Below are positions 23,201-32,978 of a stretch of DNA of 47,573 bases, in pieces. Made by a program: the position numbers and the translations under genes. Under the pieces are notes generated by a model. The model did not search any database. It was not told where the DNA came from and worked only from the letters and a program-made list of their open reading frames with translations. The stretch spans positions 1 to 47,573 of the forward strand of contig NZ_JAUSUX010000021.1 of the NCBI RefSeq assembly GCF_030813795.1, written 5' to 3'. Positions within the stretch are counted from its first letter, which is position 1. The number at the start of each line of letters is the position of its first letter. Origin of the DNA: Desulfofundulus luciae (GTDB lineage Bacteria; Bacillota; Desulfotomaculia; Desulfotomaculales; Desulfovirgulaceae).

Positions 23201-23779
23201 ATGTCCAGAGGTCATACGGGAAAACTGAATCGCCAGCAACTGGTCGCCCGCTATCTCACCGGCAACCCTTTCCTCACCGATGAGGATCTCGCCGCTATCC
23301 TCGGGGTCAGCGTGCAGACCATCCGGCTGGATCGTAATGAGTTACATATTCCGGAAAAACGTGAGCGTTTGGAGCAGGTGGCCCGGGGTGTTTACGGCCG
23401 GCTCCGGGCTTTAAGTGAGACCGATCTGGTGGGTGAGCTGGTGGAGCTGAACATAGGCAGATCGGGCGTTTCTATACTCACCATCACCGATGAGATGACC
23501 CTCAAACGCACCCGCGTGGCCCGGGGACATTATTTGTTTGCCCAGGCCAACTCCCTGGCGGTGGCTTTATGCGATGCCGAGGTGGCCCTAACCGGCACCA
23601 CCAAGGTGAGTTTCCGCCGGCCGGTGTTTTGCGGGGAAAAGGTGGTAGCCAGGGCGTTTGTAAGGCGCAAAAAGGGCAATAAATATATGGTAAGGGTTGC
23701 CTCAAGAGTGAATAATGAGGTAGTACTGGAAGGAAAATTTCTCATCTTCGCCATAGCAGAGGAGGTCTGGCGGCAGTGA
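23201..23779 (+). CDS. fapR: Fatty acid and phospholipid regulator FapR
   Basis: The 192-residue repressor senses malonyl-CoA. A DeoR-type helix-turn-helix at about residues 25-50 (TDEDLAAILGVSVQTIRLDR) is followed by a hot-dog fold effector domain at about 90-190 (RTRVARGHYLFAQANSLAVA, KVSFRRPVFCGEKVVARAFV), as in Bacillus FapR. An operator matching its consensus lies just upstream, and plsX overlaps its stop by 4 bases. This indicates autoregulation of the whole plsX-fab cluster. Confidence 0.93.
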   Translation: MSRGHTGKLNRQQLVARYLTGNPFLTDEDLAAILGVSVQTIRLDRNELHIPEKRERLEQVARGVYGRLRALSETDLVGELVELNIGRSGVSILTITDEMTLKRTRVARGHYLFAQANSLAVALCDAEVALTGTTKVSFRRPVFCGEKVVARAFVRRKKGNKYMVRVASRVNNEVVLEGKFLIFAIAEEVWRQ

Positions 23780-24786
23780 AAATTGCCGTTGATGCCATGG
23801 GCGGCGACCATGCGCCGGCAGAAATCGTGCGGGGGGCAGTGGAAGCGGCCCGGGAATACCGCCAGGAGATCATTCTGGTGGGGGACCGGGAAAAAATTCT
23901 GACCGAGCTGGGTCAGTCGCCCCCGGATCATATTGAGGTGTTCCACGCCCCGGAAATTATTACCATGGGGGAACAGCCGGCCGTAGCGGTCCGGAAAAAG
24001 AAACAGTCTTCCATTGTGCAGGCTGTCAGGCTGGTCAAGGAAGGGGAGGCAGCGGCCATGGTTTCTGCCGGCAGCACGGGAGCGGCCATGGCGGCTTCCC
24101 TTTTAGGTTTGGGACGCATCCAGGGGATTGACCGCCCGGCCATAGCCAGTATTTTACCCCGGAGTGGGGGAACCACCGTCCTTTTAGATGCGGGAGCCAA
24201 CGTGGACTGCAAACCCCACCATTTACTTCAGTTTGCCATTATGGGTTCCCTGTACGCCGAAAAAATCCTTGGCGTTCCCCGGCCCCGGGTTGGCCTTTTA
24301 AATGTGGGTGAAGAAGAAACAAAGGGCAACGAACTCACCCTGGCCACCTTTCCCCTCCTGCGCCAGGCAAAAATAAACTTTATCGGCAACGTGGAGGGGC
24401 GGGATATCTTCGCCGGTACGGTAGACGTGGTAGTTTGCGATGGTTTTGTGGGGAACATTGTTTTGAAGGCCGGAGAAGGGCTGGCGGCGGCACTGCTGGG
24501 AATGATCAAGGAGGAAGTTACCAGGAGCTGGCTGGCCAAAATGGGTACGGCCATGGCCATCTCTGCTTTAAAGTGCTTTGAAAGGCGCATCGATTATGCG
24601 GAGTACGGTGGAGCACCGCTTTTAGGAGTCAACGGGGTATCCATTATCTGTCACGGCAGCTCCACTGCCCGGGCGATCAAAAACGCCATTAAAAGGGCCA
24701 GGGAAGCAGTTGAAACCGGGCTGGTAAGCGCCATCCGGAGCAGTATTGAAGACATCGCTGAGCACCAGAAAGTGGGGATAAGTTAA
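23776..24786 (+). CDS. plsX: Phosphate acyltransferase PlsX
   Basis: PlsX converts acyl-ACP to acyl-phosphate, the first committed step of phospholipid synthesis by the PlsX/PlsY route, at the inner face of the membrane. The 336 residues begin KIAVDAMGGDHAPAEIV, the family's N-terminal signature. SAGSTGAAMAASLLGLGRI and GVNGVSIICHGSS near the end are also diagnostic. GTG 23776 overlaps fapR and the stop overlaps the fabH start by one base, so the genes are coupled. Confidence 0.95.
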   Translation: MKIAVDAMGGDHAPAEIVRGAVEAAREYRQEIILVGDREKILTELGQSPPDHIEVFHAPEIITMGEQPAVAVRKKKQSSIVQAVRLVKEGEAAAMVSAGSTGAAMAASLLGLGRIQGIDRPAIASILPRSGGTTVLLDAGANVDCKPHHLLQFAIMGSLYAEKILGVPRPRVGLLNVGEEETKGNELTLATFPLLRQAKINFIGNVEGRDIFAGTVDVVVCDGFVGNIVLKAGEGLAAALLGMIKEEVTRSWLAKMGTAMAISALKCFERRIDYAEYGGAPLLGVNGVSIICHGSSTARAIKNAIKRAREAVETGLVSAIRSSIEDIAEHQKVGIS

Positions 24787-25841
24787 TGTCCAAACAAATT
24801 TTGCCCGTGGGAATTTGGGGTACGGGCATATATGTGCCTGAACGGGTGCTTACCAATGCGGATTTGGAGCGTATGGTAGATACCAGTGACGAGTGGATCC
24901 GCACCCGCACGGGCATTCGGGAGAGACATATTGCTGCGGATCACGAGGCAGCTTCCGACCTGGCCGTTCGGGCCGCCCGGCAGGCCATGGAGAATGCTGG
25001 GGTTACCGGGGAAGAAATTGATTTAATTATCGTCGCTACCAACAGTCCAGACATGCTGTTCCCGGCAACGGCCTGTCTGGTGCAGCATGCCCTGGGGGCA
25101 AAAAAGGCCGGGGCTTTTGATGTTCAGGCGGGGTGCACCGGCTTTATATACGCCCTGGCCTGCGGCAGCCAGTTTATCGCCGCCCGGGCGGCCAAAATCG
25201 TTCTGGTCATTGGTGCGGAAGTTCTGAGCCGCCTGGTGAACTGGCAGGATCGCAACACATGTGTCCTCTTTGGTGACGGCGCCGGGGCAGTGGTTATGGG
25301 GCCGGTGCCTGAGGGCTACGGCATCCTGGCCACCCGTTTGGGTGCGGAAGGATCGGGGGGGCCTCTTTTATCCCTTCCCGCGGGCCTTTCCCGTTACCCG
25401 GCGTCTGAGGAAACACTGGCTAAAAAACAGCACTTCATACATATGAACGGCCGGGAAGTGTTTAAATTTGCCGTCAAGGTGATGGAAGAGGGCTGCCGGG
25501 AGGTCTTGCAGGCAGCCGGTCTGGATCCAAAAGAGCTGGATTTTTTAGTTCCCCACCAGGCCAACACCCGCATTATCGAGGCCGCCGCTAAAAGGCTGGC
25601 CCTGCCTTTAGAACGGGTATGGATCAATGTGGACCGTTACGGTAATACTTCCGCTGCTTCCATTCCCCTGGCTTTGCACGAGACCCTGGAGGCAGGACGG
25701 ATCCAGGACGGCGATCACGTGGTGCTGGTGGCCTTTGGCGCAGGTCTCACCTGGGGAGCCACCCTGCTGCGCTGGTACGATTACCGTTCAAAACCTTTGA
25801 GAAGGGAGACGGATAACCATTATCCGCACGAAGCTTTGTGA
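24786..25841 (+). CDS. fabH: Beta-ketoacyl-ACP synthase III FabH
   Basis: FabH starts fatty acid chains by condensing an acyl-CoA with malonyl-ACP. The catalytic triad is visible: cysteine in VQAGCTGF (about residue 117), histidine in VPHQANTRI and asparagine in RYGNTSAAS. At 351 residues it is slightly long, with an extra charged tail SKPLRRETDNHYPHEAL after the usual end. That tail overlaps the ribosome site and start region of fabK. The start is ATG 24786, in a TAATG junction with plsX. Confidence 0.94.
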   Translation: MSKQILPVGIWGTGIYVPERVLTNADLERMVDTSDEWIRTRTGIRERHIAADHEAASDLAVRAARQAMENAGVTGEEIDLIIVATNSPDMLFPATACLVQHALGAKKAGAFDVQAGCTGFIYALACGSQFIAARAAKIVLVIGAEVLSRLVNWQDRNTCVLFGDGAGAVVMGPVPEGYGILATRLGAEGSGGPLLSLPAGLSRYPASEETLAKKQHFIHMNGREVFKFAVKVMEEGCREVLQAAGLDPKELDFLVPHQANTRIIEAAAKRLALPLERVWINVDRYGNTSAASIPLALHETLEAGRIQDGDHVVLVAFGAGLTWGATLLRWYDYRSKPLRRETDNHYPHEAL

Positions 25842-26772
25842 TTTGCTGGGAATCGAATATCCCGTCATCCAGGGTGGGATGGCCTGGGTTTCCACGGCCG
25901 AACTGGCGGCCGCAGTTAGTGAGGCAGGCGGGTTGGGGATTATTGGTTCCGGCCAGGCTCCCCCGGAATGGGTGCGGGAGCAGGTACGCCTGGCCCGGAA
26001 ACTGACGTCCAAACCCTTCGGAGTAAATGTGATGTTACGCTCGCCTTACGTGGACGAAGTGATGCAGGTACTTTTGGAGGAACGGGTTGCGGTAATTACC
26101 ACCGGGGCGGGTAACCCGGGAAAATACCTGCCCGGCCTGCAGGCGGCGGGCATCCGGGTAATTCCGGTTGTATCTTCGGTAGCCCTGGCCAGGCGCCTGG
26201 CCAGAAGCGGTGTGGATGCCCTTATTGCCGAGGGCATGGAGAGCGGCGGCCATGTGGGTGAGCTGTGTACTTTTCCCCTGGTCCCGCAAATTGTGGACGC
26301 GGTGGATATTCCCGTCATTGCCGCCGGCGGTATTTACGACGGCCGGGGTCTGGCCGCCGCCCTCATGCTGGGGGCGCAGGGTGTCCAGATGGGTACCCGT
26401 TTCATGTGCGCGGCGGAATGTACCATTCACCCAGCCGTAAAGGAGATGGTAATTAAGGCCAGGGACCGGGATACGGTGGTCACCGGCCGGCCCACAGGCC
26501 ACCCGGTGCGGGTACTACGCAATAAATTAAGTAGACAATTTGAGGAACTAGAAAGCCGCTGCGCCCCGCCGGAAGAACTGGAGAGGCTGGGAGTAGGGAA
26601 ACTGCGGGCGGCTATGGTTGAAGGCGATGTGGAATACGGTTCAGTGATGGCCGGGCAGGTTTCAGCCATGGTGCGGGAAATTCAGCCCGCCCGGGAAATT
26701 ATTCTGGACGTAGTGCAGGGCGCGGCGGCCCTGCTATCGGACGCATCCCGGTGGGTGGTGTCCGGCAAATGA
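25819..26772 (+). CDS. fabK: Enoyl-ACP reductase II FabK, probable AUU start
   Basis: FabK is the FMN-dependent enoyl-ACP reductase of the final elongation step, unrelated to FabI. Visible are the N-terminal LLGIEYPVIQGGMAWVS, the active-site histidine loop EGMESGGHVGE and the FMN-phosphate site VIAAGGIYDGRG. No ATG, GTG or TTG lies between the in-frame stop before 25800 and TTG 25843, which would cut off the first strand. The family N-terminus (M-x-x-T-x-L-x-x-LLGIEYP) aligns with the codons from ATT 25819 (IIRTKLCDLLGIEYP), and AAGGGAG lies 10 bases before it. I therefore place the start at ATT 25819 (317 residues), overlapping fabH by 23 bases. TTG 25843 (309 residues) is the conventional alternative. 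Confidence 0.85.
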   Translation: MIRTKLCDLLGIEYPVIQGGMAWVSTAELAAAVSEAGGLGIIGSGQAPPEWVREQVRLARKLTSKPFGVNVMLRSPYVDEVMQVLLEERVAVITTGAGNPGKYLPGLQAAGIRVIPVVSSVALARRLARSGVDALIAEGMESGGHVGELCTFPLVPQIVDAVDIPVIAAGGIYDGRGLAAALMLGAQGVQMGTRFMCAAECTIHPAVKEMVIKARDRDTVVTGRPTGHPVRVLRNKLSRQFEELESRCAPPEELERLGVGKLRAAMVEGDVEYGSVMAGQVSAMVREIQPAREIILDVVQGAAALLSDASRWVVSGK

Positions 26773-27707
26773 AGCTGGCCTTTATCTTCCCCGGCCAGGG
26801 GTCGCAGTACGTGGGCATGGGCCGCCAGATGTACGAGTGCTTTCCAGCCGCCCGGCGCACCTTTGAAGAGGCCGACGCCTCTCTGGGCTTTACCTTAAGC
26901 CGCTTGTGTTTTGAAGGTCCCGCAGAGGAACTGCAGCATACCGTGAACGCCCAGCCGGCCATTCTCACGGTAAGTGTGGCCTGTCTACGGGTGCTCCAGG
27001 AAAAGGGAGTGGTACCGGACGTGGCTGCTGGCCACAGCCTGGGGGAATACAGCGCCCTGGTGGCGGCGGGGGCCATAACCTTTGCCGATGCGGTAAAAAT
27101 TGTGCGCAAGCGGGGCCAGTTCATGCAGGAGGCGGTACCCCTGGGAGCCGGGGGGATGATGGCCGTTCTCGGACTGGATGTTCCCACGGTTCAGGAGATC
27201 TGCCGCCGGGCATCCGATGCCGGGCTGGTGGAAGCTGTTAACCTCAACTGTCCCGGTCAGGTGGTCATTGCCGGGGAAACGCAGGCTCTGGAACGGGCCT
27301 GTGGGCTGGCCAAAGAAGCGGGAGCCAGGCGGTGCGTTCCCCTGGCCGTAAGCGCCCCTTTCCACTCCAGCCTGATGCTCCCGGCCGGGGAGAAGCTGGC
27401 CCGGGAACTGGAACAGGTGGCCATGGCCGATCCCCGGTTTCCCGTGGTGGCCAATGTTACCGCTGACTACGTGACCTCCAAAGAGGAGGTAAAAAGGCTC
27501 CTGGTACAGCAAGTTTACAGCCCCGTGCGCTGGGAGGAAAGCATGCGGCGGCTCATTGCCGGCGGCGTCCAGGCCTTTATCGAGGTGGGTCCCGGGACGG
27601 TATTATGCGGCCTTTTGCGCAAAATTAACCGTCAGGTAAACTGCTGGTCGGTCCAGGACCCGGAGTCCCTGGAAAAAGTCCTTGCATGCCTTAAGGAGGT
27701 TAGCTAA
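26769..27707 (+). CDS. fabD: Malonyl-CoA:ACP transacylase FabD
   Basis: FabD loads malonate onto acyl carrier protein. At 312 residues it has the [13 protein letters not shown]-terminus, the nucleophile serine in [10 protein letters not shown] (about residue 92) and the catalytic histidine in SAPFHSSLM (about 200). ATG 26769 overlaps the fabK stop (ATGA), and homology begins exactly there. It forms a coupled pair with fabK and is followed by fabG one base after its stop. Confidence 0.95.
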   Translation: MKLAFIFPGQGSQYVGMGRQMYECFPAARRTFEEADASLGFTLSRLCFEGPAEELQHTVNAQPAILTVSVACLRVLQEKGVVPDVAAGHSLGEYSALVAAGAITFADAVKIVRKRGQFMQEAVPLGAGGMMAVLGLDVPTVQEICRRASDAGLVEAVNLNCPGQVVIAGETQALERACGLAKEAGARRCVPLAVSAPFHSSLMLPAGEKLARELEQVAMADPRFPVVANVTADYVTSKEEVKRLLVQQVYSPVRWEESMRRLIAGGVQAFIEVGPGTVLCGLLRKINRQVNCWSVQDPESLEKVLACLKEVS

Positions 27708-27708
27708 A

Positions 27709-28452
27709 ATGTTACTTGACGGTAAAAAGGCCATTGTTACTGGCGCTTCCCGGGGCATCGGCCGGGCCATTGCCCTGGCTTTAGCCCGGGCCGGGGCGGA
27801 CGTGGTGGTGAATTTTAACGGTCAGGCCGCTGCCGCCGAGGAAGTAGTTGCCCGCATTCGTGAGATGGGCCGGCAGGCGGTAACCTGCCAGGCGGATGTT
27901 TCCGTGCCTTCCGAGGCGGTAAAACTGGTTAATGTGGCCGCCGAGCAACTGGGTGCACTGCATATCCTGGTGAATAACGCGGGGATCACCAGGGATAACC
28001 TGGTGATGCGCCTGGCGGATGAAGATTGGGACCGGGTGCTGGAGGTAAATTTGAAGGGTGCTTTCAACACCATCAAGGCAGCTTCCCGGTTGATGATGAA
28101 AGCCCGTTGGGGTCGCATCATCAACATCAGTTCGGTGGTCGGCATCACGGGCAACGCCGGCCAAGCCAATTACGCCGCCAGCAAGGCCGGGCTCATTGGT
28201 CTGACCAAAGCGGTGGCTAAAGAACTGGGCTCCCGGAACATCACTGTTAACGCGGTGGCACCGGGGTTTATCCTTACGGATATGACCGGCTCCCTTTCCG
28301 GGGCCGTCAGGGAAAAGATGTTAAGCCGGGTGGCCCTGGGCCGTTTCGGGCAGCCTGAAGAGGTAGCCGCGGCAGTGGTTTTCCTGGCCAGCGATGCTGC
28401 GGGGTATATTACCGGGCAAACCATTGTCGTTGATGGCGGTCTAACTATATAG
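27709..28452 (+). CDS. fabG: 3-oxoacyl-ACP reductase FabG
   Basis: An NADPH-dependent short-chain dehydrogenase of 247 residues that reduces beta-ketoacyl-ACP. It has the cofactor motif [14 protein letters not shown] at about residues 87-90, the catalytic serine in INISSVVG and YAASK. The position between fabD and acpP supports FabG over other short-chain dehydrogenases. ATG 27709 is chosen because AAGGAGG lies 12 bases upstream inside fabD and the family starts [12 protein letters not shown]. Confidence 0.95.
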   Translation: MLLDGKKAIVTGASRGIGRAIALALARAGADVVVNFNGQAAAAEEVVARIREMGRQAVTCQADVSVPSEAVKLVNVAAEQLGALHILVNNAGITRDNLVMRLADEDWDRVLEVNLKGAFNTIKAASRLMMKARWGRIINISSVVGITGNAGQANYAASKAGLIGLTKAVAKELGSRNITVNAVAPGFILTDMTGSLSGAVREKMLSRVALGRFGQPEEVAAAVVFLASDAAGYITGQTIVVDGGLTI

Positions 28453-28501
28453 GCTGGTTACATAAAGTTAGTGTGAATAGCAGTGGAAGGGGGTGAAACA
28501 T

Positions 28502-28732
28502 TTGTCCGTTTTTGAGAAGGTTAAAGCCATCATTGTGGAACAGTTGGGGGTAGATGAATCCGAAGTGACCATGGAAGCCTCCTTCATTGAGGATTTGGGG
28601 GCTGACTCCCTGGACATTGTGGAACTGGTGATGGCCCTGGAAGAGGAATTTGACCTGACTATTCCCGATGAGGATGCGGAAAAGATCCGCACTGTGGGTG
28701 AGGCCGTCAGATATATTCAGGAGCATTTATAA
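28502..28732 (+). CDS. acpP: Acyl carrier protein
   Basis: The 76-residue carrier is acidic and all-helical, with the phosphopantetheine serine in ADSLDIVEL (about residue 37). It carries chains for FabH, FabF, FabG, FabK and PlsX encoded around it. TTG 28502 is preferred since GAAGGGGG lies about 8 bases upstream and the family N-terminus [14 protein letters not shown] starts there; GTG 28493 overlaps the ribosome site. A terminator follows, which may help raise ACP levels over the downstream genes. Confidence 0.95.
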   Translation: MSVFEKVKAIIVEQLGVDESEVTMEASFIEDLGADSLDIVELVMALEEEFDLTIPDEDAEKIRTVGEAVRYIQEHL

Positions 28733-28744
28733 GTAAAATCCCAG

Positions 28745-28772
28745 GTCCCGCGATCACCACGCGGGACTTTTT
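28745..28772 (+). terminator. Terminator between acpP and fabF
   Basis: GTCCCGCG at 28745-28752 and CGCGGGAC at 28760-28767 pair perfectly and five T follow. The 28773-28810 gap has no clear promoter, so partial readthrough into fabF is likely. Confidence 0.88.
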
Positions 28773-28810
28773 GAAATAAGCTTTCATGAATCGCTTAAGG
28801 AGGTAAGGTT

Positions 28811-30052
28811 TTGTCCAATAGAGTTGTGATAACCGGTGCGGGCATAATATCTCCGGTGGGTACCGGTGTCGAAACCTTTTGGGCCAATATTACGGCGGGG
28901 AAAAGCGGCGTTGGGCCCATTACCCGCTTTGATGCCAGTGCCTACGATACCCGCTTCGCCGCCGAGGTACGGGATTTTGACCCCACCCGGTACATAGACA
29001 AAAAAGAAGCCCGGCGCATGGATCGCTTTACCCAGTTTGCCCTGGCCGCCACAAATATGGCCCTGGAGGACGCCGGTCTTGACCTGGAACAGGTGAACCG
29101 GGACCGGGTTGGCGTTATTTTGGGTTCGGGCATTGGCGGTATTGAGACACTGGAAGAGCAGCACCAGGTCCTTCTTAAACGCGGCCCGGGACGGGTGAGC
29201 CCCTTTTTCATCCCCATGATGATTGCCAACATGGGGGCAGGCCAGATTGCCATTACCCACCGGCTGCGGGGGTGTAATTTAACTGTCACCAGCGCCTGTG
29301 CCTCCAGCAGTCATGCCGTGGGTGACGCCTTTCGCCTGCTCCAGTGGGGACATGCGGATATAGTGATCACCGGCGGCAGCGAGGCGCCTCTTACCCCCCT
29401 GGCGGTGGCGGGTTTTTCGGCCATGAAGGCCCTTTCCACTCGCAATGACGAGCCGGAGAAAGCCAGCCGGCCCTTTGACGCCGGGCGGGACGGTTTTGTC
29501 ATTGGTGAAGGGGCGGCTATCCTGATCCTGGAGACCCTGGAGCACGCCCAACGACGAAAGGCCCGCATTTACGCCGAAGTGGTGGGTTACGGTACCAGTT
29601 GCGACGCCTACCACATTACGGCGCCCGACCCTGAGGGCAGCGGGGCGTCTTTATCCATGGAATTGGCCCTCAAGGATGCTGGCCTGCCGCCGGAAAAGGT
29701 GGATTATATCAACGCCCACGGTACCTCCACCCCTCTGGGCGACCGGCTGGAGACAGTGGCCATTAAACGTGTCTTTGGTGACCACGCTTACCGGCTGGCT
29801 GTCAGTTCCACCAAGTCCATGACCGGTCACCTCCTGGGAGCGGCGGGTGGCCTGGAGGCGGTCGTCTGCGTGTTGGCCATTTACCACGGGGTAATCCCCC
29901 CGACCATCAATTACGAGGAACCGGATCCGGAATGCGACCTGGACTACGTACCCAACCAGGCCCGCAAGGCGCCCGTGGAGGTGGCCTTAAGCAACTCCTT
30001 TGGTTTCGGGGGACATAACGCCACCCTTGTATTCCGCAAATTTCAAGGTTAA
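28811..30052 (+). CDS. fabF: Beta-ketoacyl-ACP synthase II FabF
   Basis: This is the main elongation condensing enzyme, 413 residues. The catalytic cysteine is in [15 protein letters not shown] (about residue 163), with histidines in [12 protein letters not shown] (about 303) and [15 protein letters not shown] (about 339). TTG 28811 follows AAGGAGGT by 6 bases. It lies after a terminator, so it may be expressed less than acpP. rnc begins one base after its stop. Confidence 0.95.
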   Translation: MSNRVVITGAGIISPVGTGVETFWANITAGKSGVGPITRFDASAYDTRFAAEVRDFDPTRYIDKKEARRMDRFTQFALAATNMALEDAGLDLEQVNRDRVGVILGSGIGGIETLEEQHQVLLKRGPGRVSPFFIPMMIANMGAGQIAITHRLRGCNLTVTSACASSSHAVGDAFRLLQWGHADIVITGGSEAPLTPLAVAGFSAMKALSTRNDEPEKASRPFDAGRDGFVIGEGAAILILETLEHAQRRKARIYAEVVGYGTSCDAYHITAPDPEGSGASLSMELALKDAGLPPEKVDYINAHGTSTPLGDRLETVAIKRVFGDHAYRLAVSSTKSMTGHLLGAAGGLEAVVCVLAIYHGVIPPTINYEEPDPECDLDYVPNQARKAPVEVALSNSFGFGGHNATLVFRKFQG

Positions 30053-30053
30053 A

Positions 30054-30797
30054 ATGGGTGATGAAATGACGGAAGTTGAAGAGAAGATCAGCGCCTTGAA
30101 AGAAAAGCTGGGATTCCGCTGGCAAAATGAGGATTTGTTACGCCTGGCTTTGACCCACAGTTCCTATGCCTACGAAAAAAATTTCCGGAGCCAGGAAAAC
30201 AACCAGCGATTGGAGTTCCTCGGCGATGCGGTGCTGGAACTGGTGGTCAGCGATTATCTCTACCGCACCTATCCTGGGCACAGTGAAGGGGAATTGACCA
30301 GATTGCGGGCGGCAGTAGTGTGCGAGCCTTCCCTGGCCCGGACGGCCCGGGAACTGGAGCTGGGTCCGTGCCTTTATATGGGCCGGGGGGAGGAACGGTC
30401 GGGGGGACGGGAACGCCCCTCCATCCTGGCTGACGCCTTTGAGGCCCTTTTAGGGGCCGTCTACCTCGACCAGGGGCTGTCGATGGCCCAAAAGGTTGCT
30501 CTTAAATACCTTAAGCCGGTCATTAGAGATGTGTTGGAAGGTCGCGTGGAGCGGGACTACAAAACTGAATTGCAGGAAATCCTGCAAGAGGAAGGTAAAG
30601 CGGGCATCAGTTACGCCATTTTACGTGAGGAAGGTCCCGATCATCATAAAATCTTTACTGCAGCGGTATATTTTGGAGGTAAGGAGATGGGCCGGGGGCA
30701 GGGGCGTTCGAAAAAAGAAGCGGAGCAACAGGCCGCGTGCCGGGCACTGGCCAGGCTGGGATATCTCCCCGGGACGGAGCATCAGGAGGTTTTTTAG
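30054..30797 (+). CDS. rnc: Ribonuclease III
   Basis: A double-stranded RNA endonuclease of about 247 residues that processes rRNA and structured RNAs. The nuclease domain has the signature QRLEFLGDAVLEL at about residues 45-57 and the second acidic site ILADAFEALLGAVYLD. The double-stranded-RNA binding domain covers about 170-240 (DYKTELQEILQEEGK, RGQGRSKKEAEQQAA). The start is ATG 30054 or ATG 30066; neither ribosome site is decisive. It lies between fabF and ftsY; the smc gene often found between rnc and ftsY is absent. Confidence 0.93.
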   Translation: MGDEMTEVEEKISALKEKLGFRWQNEDLLRLALTHSSYAYEKNFRSQENNQRLEFLGDAVLELVVSDYLYRTYPGHSEGELTRLRAAVVCEPSLARTARELELGPCLYMGRGEERSGGRERPSILADAFEALLGAVYLDQGLSMAQKVALKYLKPVIRDVLEGRVERDYKTELQEILQEEGKAGISYAILREEGPDHHKIFTAAVYFGGKEMGRGQGRSKKEAEQQAACRALARLGYLPGTEHQEVF

Positions 30798-30799
30798 GG

Positions 30800-31711
30800 A
30801 TGGGATTTTTTAACCGCCTGAAAGAGAGTTTAACCAAAACCCGCCAGGGCCTGGTGGAAAAAATCGAAAATCTCATTACCGGACGCCGGGCCATTGATGA
30901 AAGCCTCTTTGACGAACTGGAGGAAGCGCTAATCGGAGCCGACGTGGGGGTGGAAACGGCCCTGGAGTTGATGGATACCCTGCGCCGGCAGGTTAAAGAA
31001 CGGAAGGTACAAGATCCTGAGCAGCTAAAGCCCCTTCTGCAGGAACTCATCCAGGGTATCTTGAGTACGGGCGAGAGTTCCCTTAACCGGGGTGGTCCCC
31101 CCACGGTAATCCTGGTGGTGGGGGTTAACGGGGTAGGCAAGACCACCACCATCGGTAAGCTGGCCCACTACTTTAAAACCCGGGGGGAGCGGGTACTTCT
31201 AGGGGCGGCGGATACCTTCCGGGCGGCGGCCATCGACCAGCTGGAGATCTGGGGGCAGCGGGTAGGAGTTGATGTGATCAAGCATAAAGAAGGTTCCGAC
31301 CCGGCAGCAGTAGCCTATGATGCCCTGCAGGCGGCCCGGGCACGGAAGATGGACATGCTCATTATCGATACCGCCGGCCGGTTGCATACAAAAAGCAACC
31401 TCATGGACGAACTGAAAAAAATCCGCCGGGTGCTGGGCCGGGAGCTGCCCGGGGCGCCCCACGAGGTGTTGCTGGTGCTGGATGCCACTACCGGGCAAAA
31501 TGCCATTTCCCAGGCCCGCCTTTTTGGCGAGGCCACCGGTGTGACGGGCATTGTTCTGACCAAGCTGGATGGTACGGCTAAGGGTGGGGTGATTATCGGC
31601 ATCCGCCGGATCCTGAACATACCCGTTAAGTTCATTGGTATCGGTGAAGGAGTGGAGGACCTGCGTCCCTTTAACCCGCAAGAGTTTGTAGCCGCCTTGT
31701 TTGAGAAATAA
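30800..31711 (+). CDS. ftsY: Signal recognition particle receptor FtsY
   Basis: The 303-residue SRP receptor GTPase delivers ribosome-nascent chains to the membrane. It has the N-domain helices at about residues 1-90 and the G-domain with [34 protein letters not shown] and [10 protein letters not shown]. The acidic A-domain is nearly absent, as in many Firmicutes. ATG 30800 follows AGGAGG at 30784-30789 inside the rnc end. A terminator follows after 10 bases. Confidence 0.95.
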   Translation: MGFFNRLKESLTKTRQGLVEKIENLITGRRAIDESLFDELEEALIGADVGVETALELMDTLRRQVKERKVQDPEQLKPLLQELIQGILSTGESSLNRGGPPTVILVVGVNGVGKTTTIGKLAHYFKTRGERVLLGAADTFRAAAIDQLEIWGQRVGVDVIKHKEGSDPAAVAYDALQAARARKMDMLIIDTAGRLHTKSNLMDELKKIRRVLGRELPGAPHEVLLVLDATTGQNAISQARLFGEATGVTGIVLTKLDGTAKGGVIIGIRRILNIPVKFIGIGEGVEDLRPFNPQEFVAALFEK

Positions 31712-31720
31712 GTCAACGCG

Positions 31721-31749
31721 AACCGGGCAAGAGGCCTGGTTTTCTTTTT
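31721..31749 (+). terminator. Terminator after ftsY
   Basis: ACCGGGC and GCCTGGT pair with one G-U, followed by TTTCTTTTT. It overlaps the last bases of the converging flavoprotein gene. Confidence 0.75.
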
Positions 31750-32848
31750 ACATCCCGGGGCGGATTTTTTGCTTTACTTGCTGCAAGAAGTTGAGCAATC
31801 CCGTGACGTATAGTAATATGTCAATGTTGGTATTGTAAATGAGCTGTTTTATCCCGGGGGTGGTGACCAGTTTTACCAGGTTGTCGAAATCGGTGTTGTT
31901 CATATTGTTGAGTAGCCGGCGTAAAGTTGCCAGGCGGGTGATCTTCCGGCGCAAATCGCGGGTCAGGTTGGTGTAGGATTCCCCCCGGGCCAGGGCCCGG
32001 CCGGCATAAACCCCGCTCCTGATGGAGGACATGACGCCGAATCCTAAAAAAGGCTCCATAAAGCCCCCGGCATTCCCGATCATTAATACATTGCCCACCT
32101 GCGGCGGGTAGCAGTAGCCGCTGATATGTTGTAGAGAAAAATTTTCCAATACCTGGTAATCAAGCTCTTCCATTTCCCAGAAGAGACGCCATTTCTCTTC
32201 AATCTCATCGGCATTGCTATTGCTGACTATTAAAACCAGGGAGGCACGGTGAGCATTAAAAGGTGTGAGGTAGGCGTAGGTATGGCGTGAGTATTTAGTA
32301 TTGACCCACATGATCAGGGTATTGGGGTCGAAGTTCCCCAGTACCACCGCTCCCCGCACCCAGGTTTCCAAGAAGTCCTGCCAGCAGCCAAGCGTGCGCG
32401 CGACCGTTGGTGTGCCGTCGGCCACCACCACGTAATCGTAATGGCGCGCCAGCACCTGCCAGTCGGCGTAACGGTTAAAATATACCGGCGTTTTTAAAAG
32501 GGAGTAGAGCTGGCTTTCCGCGGAATTTTCGTCCTGCCCCCGCTGGAGGAAATAACCCAGGTGCCCGGTGACAGTGCGGGTGACGTTGGGCATATGCATG
32601 ATTACTCTTTTCCAGGGGGCCAGGGGCTTGATGGGCAAATGCAGCTCGTTTTGCAGGTAATCCATCTGGTCTTTGATGGGCCGGGACATAAGTTGTAAAA
32701 GCCCGCCTACATGGTTAAAAGTTTCCCCCGCACGGGAGCGTTGCTCAAAAATAGCCGGGGCGATGCCGTGGCGCTCCAGTTCCAGGGCGCAGGCCAGGCC
32801 GGAAATACCGGCGCCGATAATGGCAATCCGGGGCGTGTGGCGACTCAT
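31748..32848 (-). CDS. FAD-dependent oxidoreductase of the geranylgeranyl-reductase type (copy 1)
   Basis: The 366-residue flavoprotein has the dinucleotide motif IAIIGAGISGLACALELERHG at the N-terminus and the second FAD motif NVLMIGNAGGFMEPFLGFG at about residue 270, as in geranylgeranyl reductases and related lipid or quinone dehydrogenases. ATG 32848 is chosen because GGAGGGA lies 6 bases upstream on the minus strand; an earlier ATG at 32869 precedes it. It diverges from a germination permease gene, on whose other side a paralogue lies. The substrate is not known, and isoprenoid double-bond reduction is only one possibility. Confidence 0.75.
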   Translation of the reverse strand: MSRHTPRIAIIGAGISGLACALELERHGIAPAIFEQRSRAGETFNHVGGLLQLMSRPIKDQMDYLQNELHLPIKPLAPWKRVIMHMPNVTRTVTGHLGYFLQRGQDENSAESQLYSLLKTPVYFNRYADWQVLARHYDYVVVADGTPTVARTLGCWQDFLETWVRGAVVLGNFDPNTLIMWVNTKYSRHTYAYLTPFNAHRASLVLIVSNSNADEIEEKWRLFWEMEELDYQVLENFSLQHISGYCYPPQVGNVLMIGNAGGFMEPFLGFGVMSSIRSGVYAGRALARGESYTNLTRDLRRKITRLATLRRLLNNMNNTDFDNLVKLVTTPGIKQLIYNTNIDILLYVTGLLNFLQQVKQKIRPGM

Positions 32849-32978
32849 GCTTGTCCCTCCCATGCGCAAACAAACCTTTACATTAGTATACCCTTGAGGT
32901 TTTCATCCAAGCCCCAACCATGCATATCTACCCCCGTATCCATACACAATATCATGGAAGCAAAAGGGGGGCCAGCCA

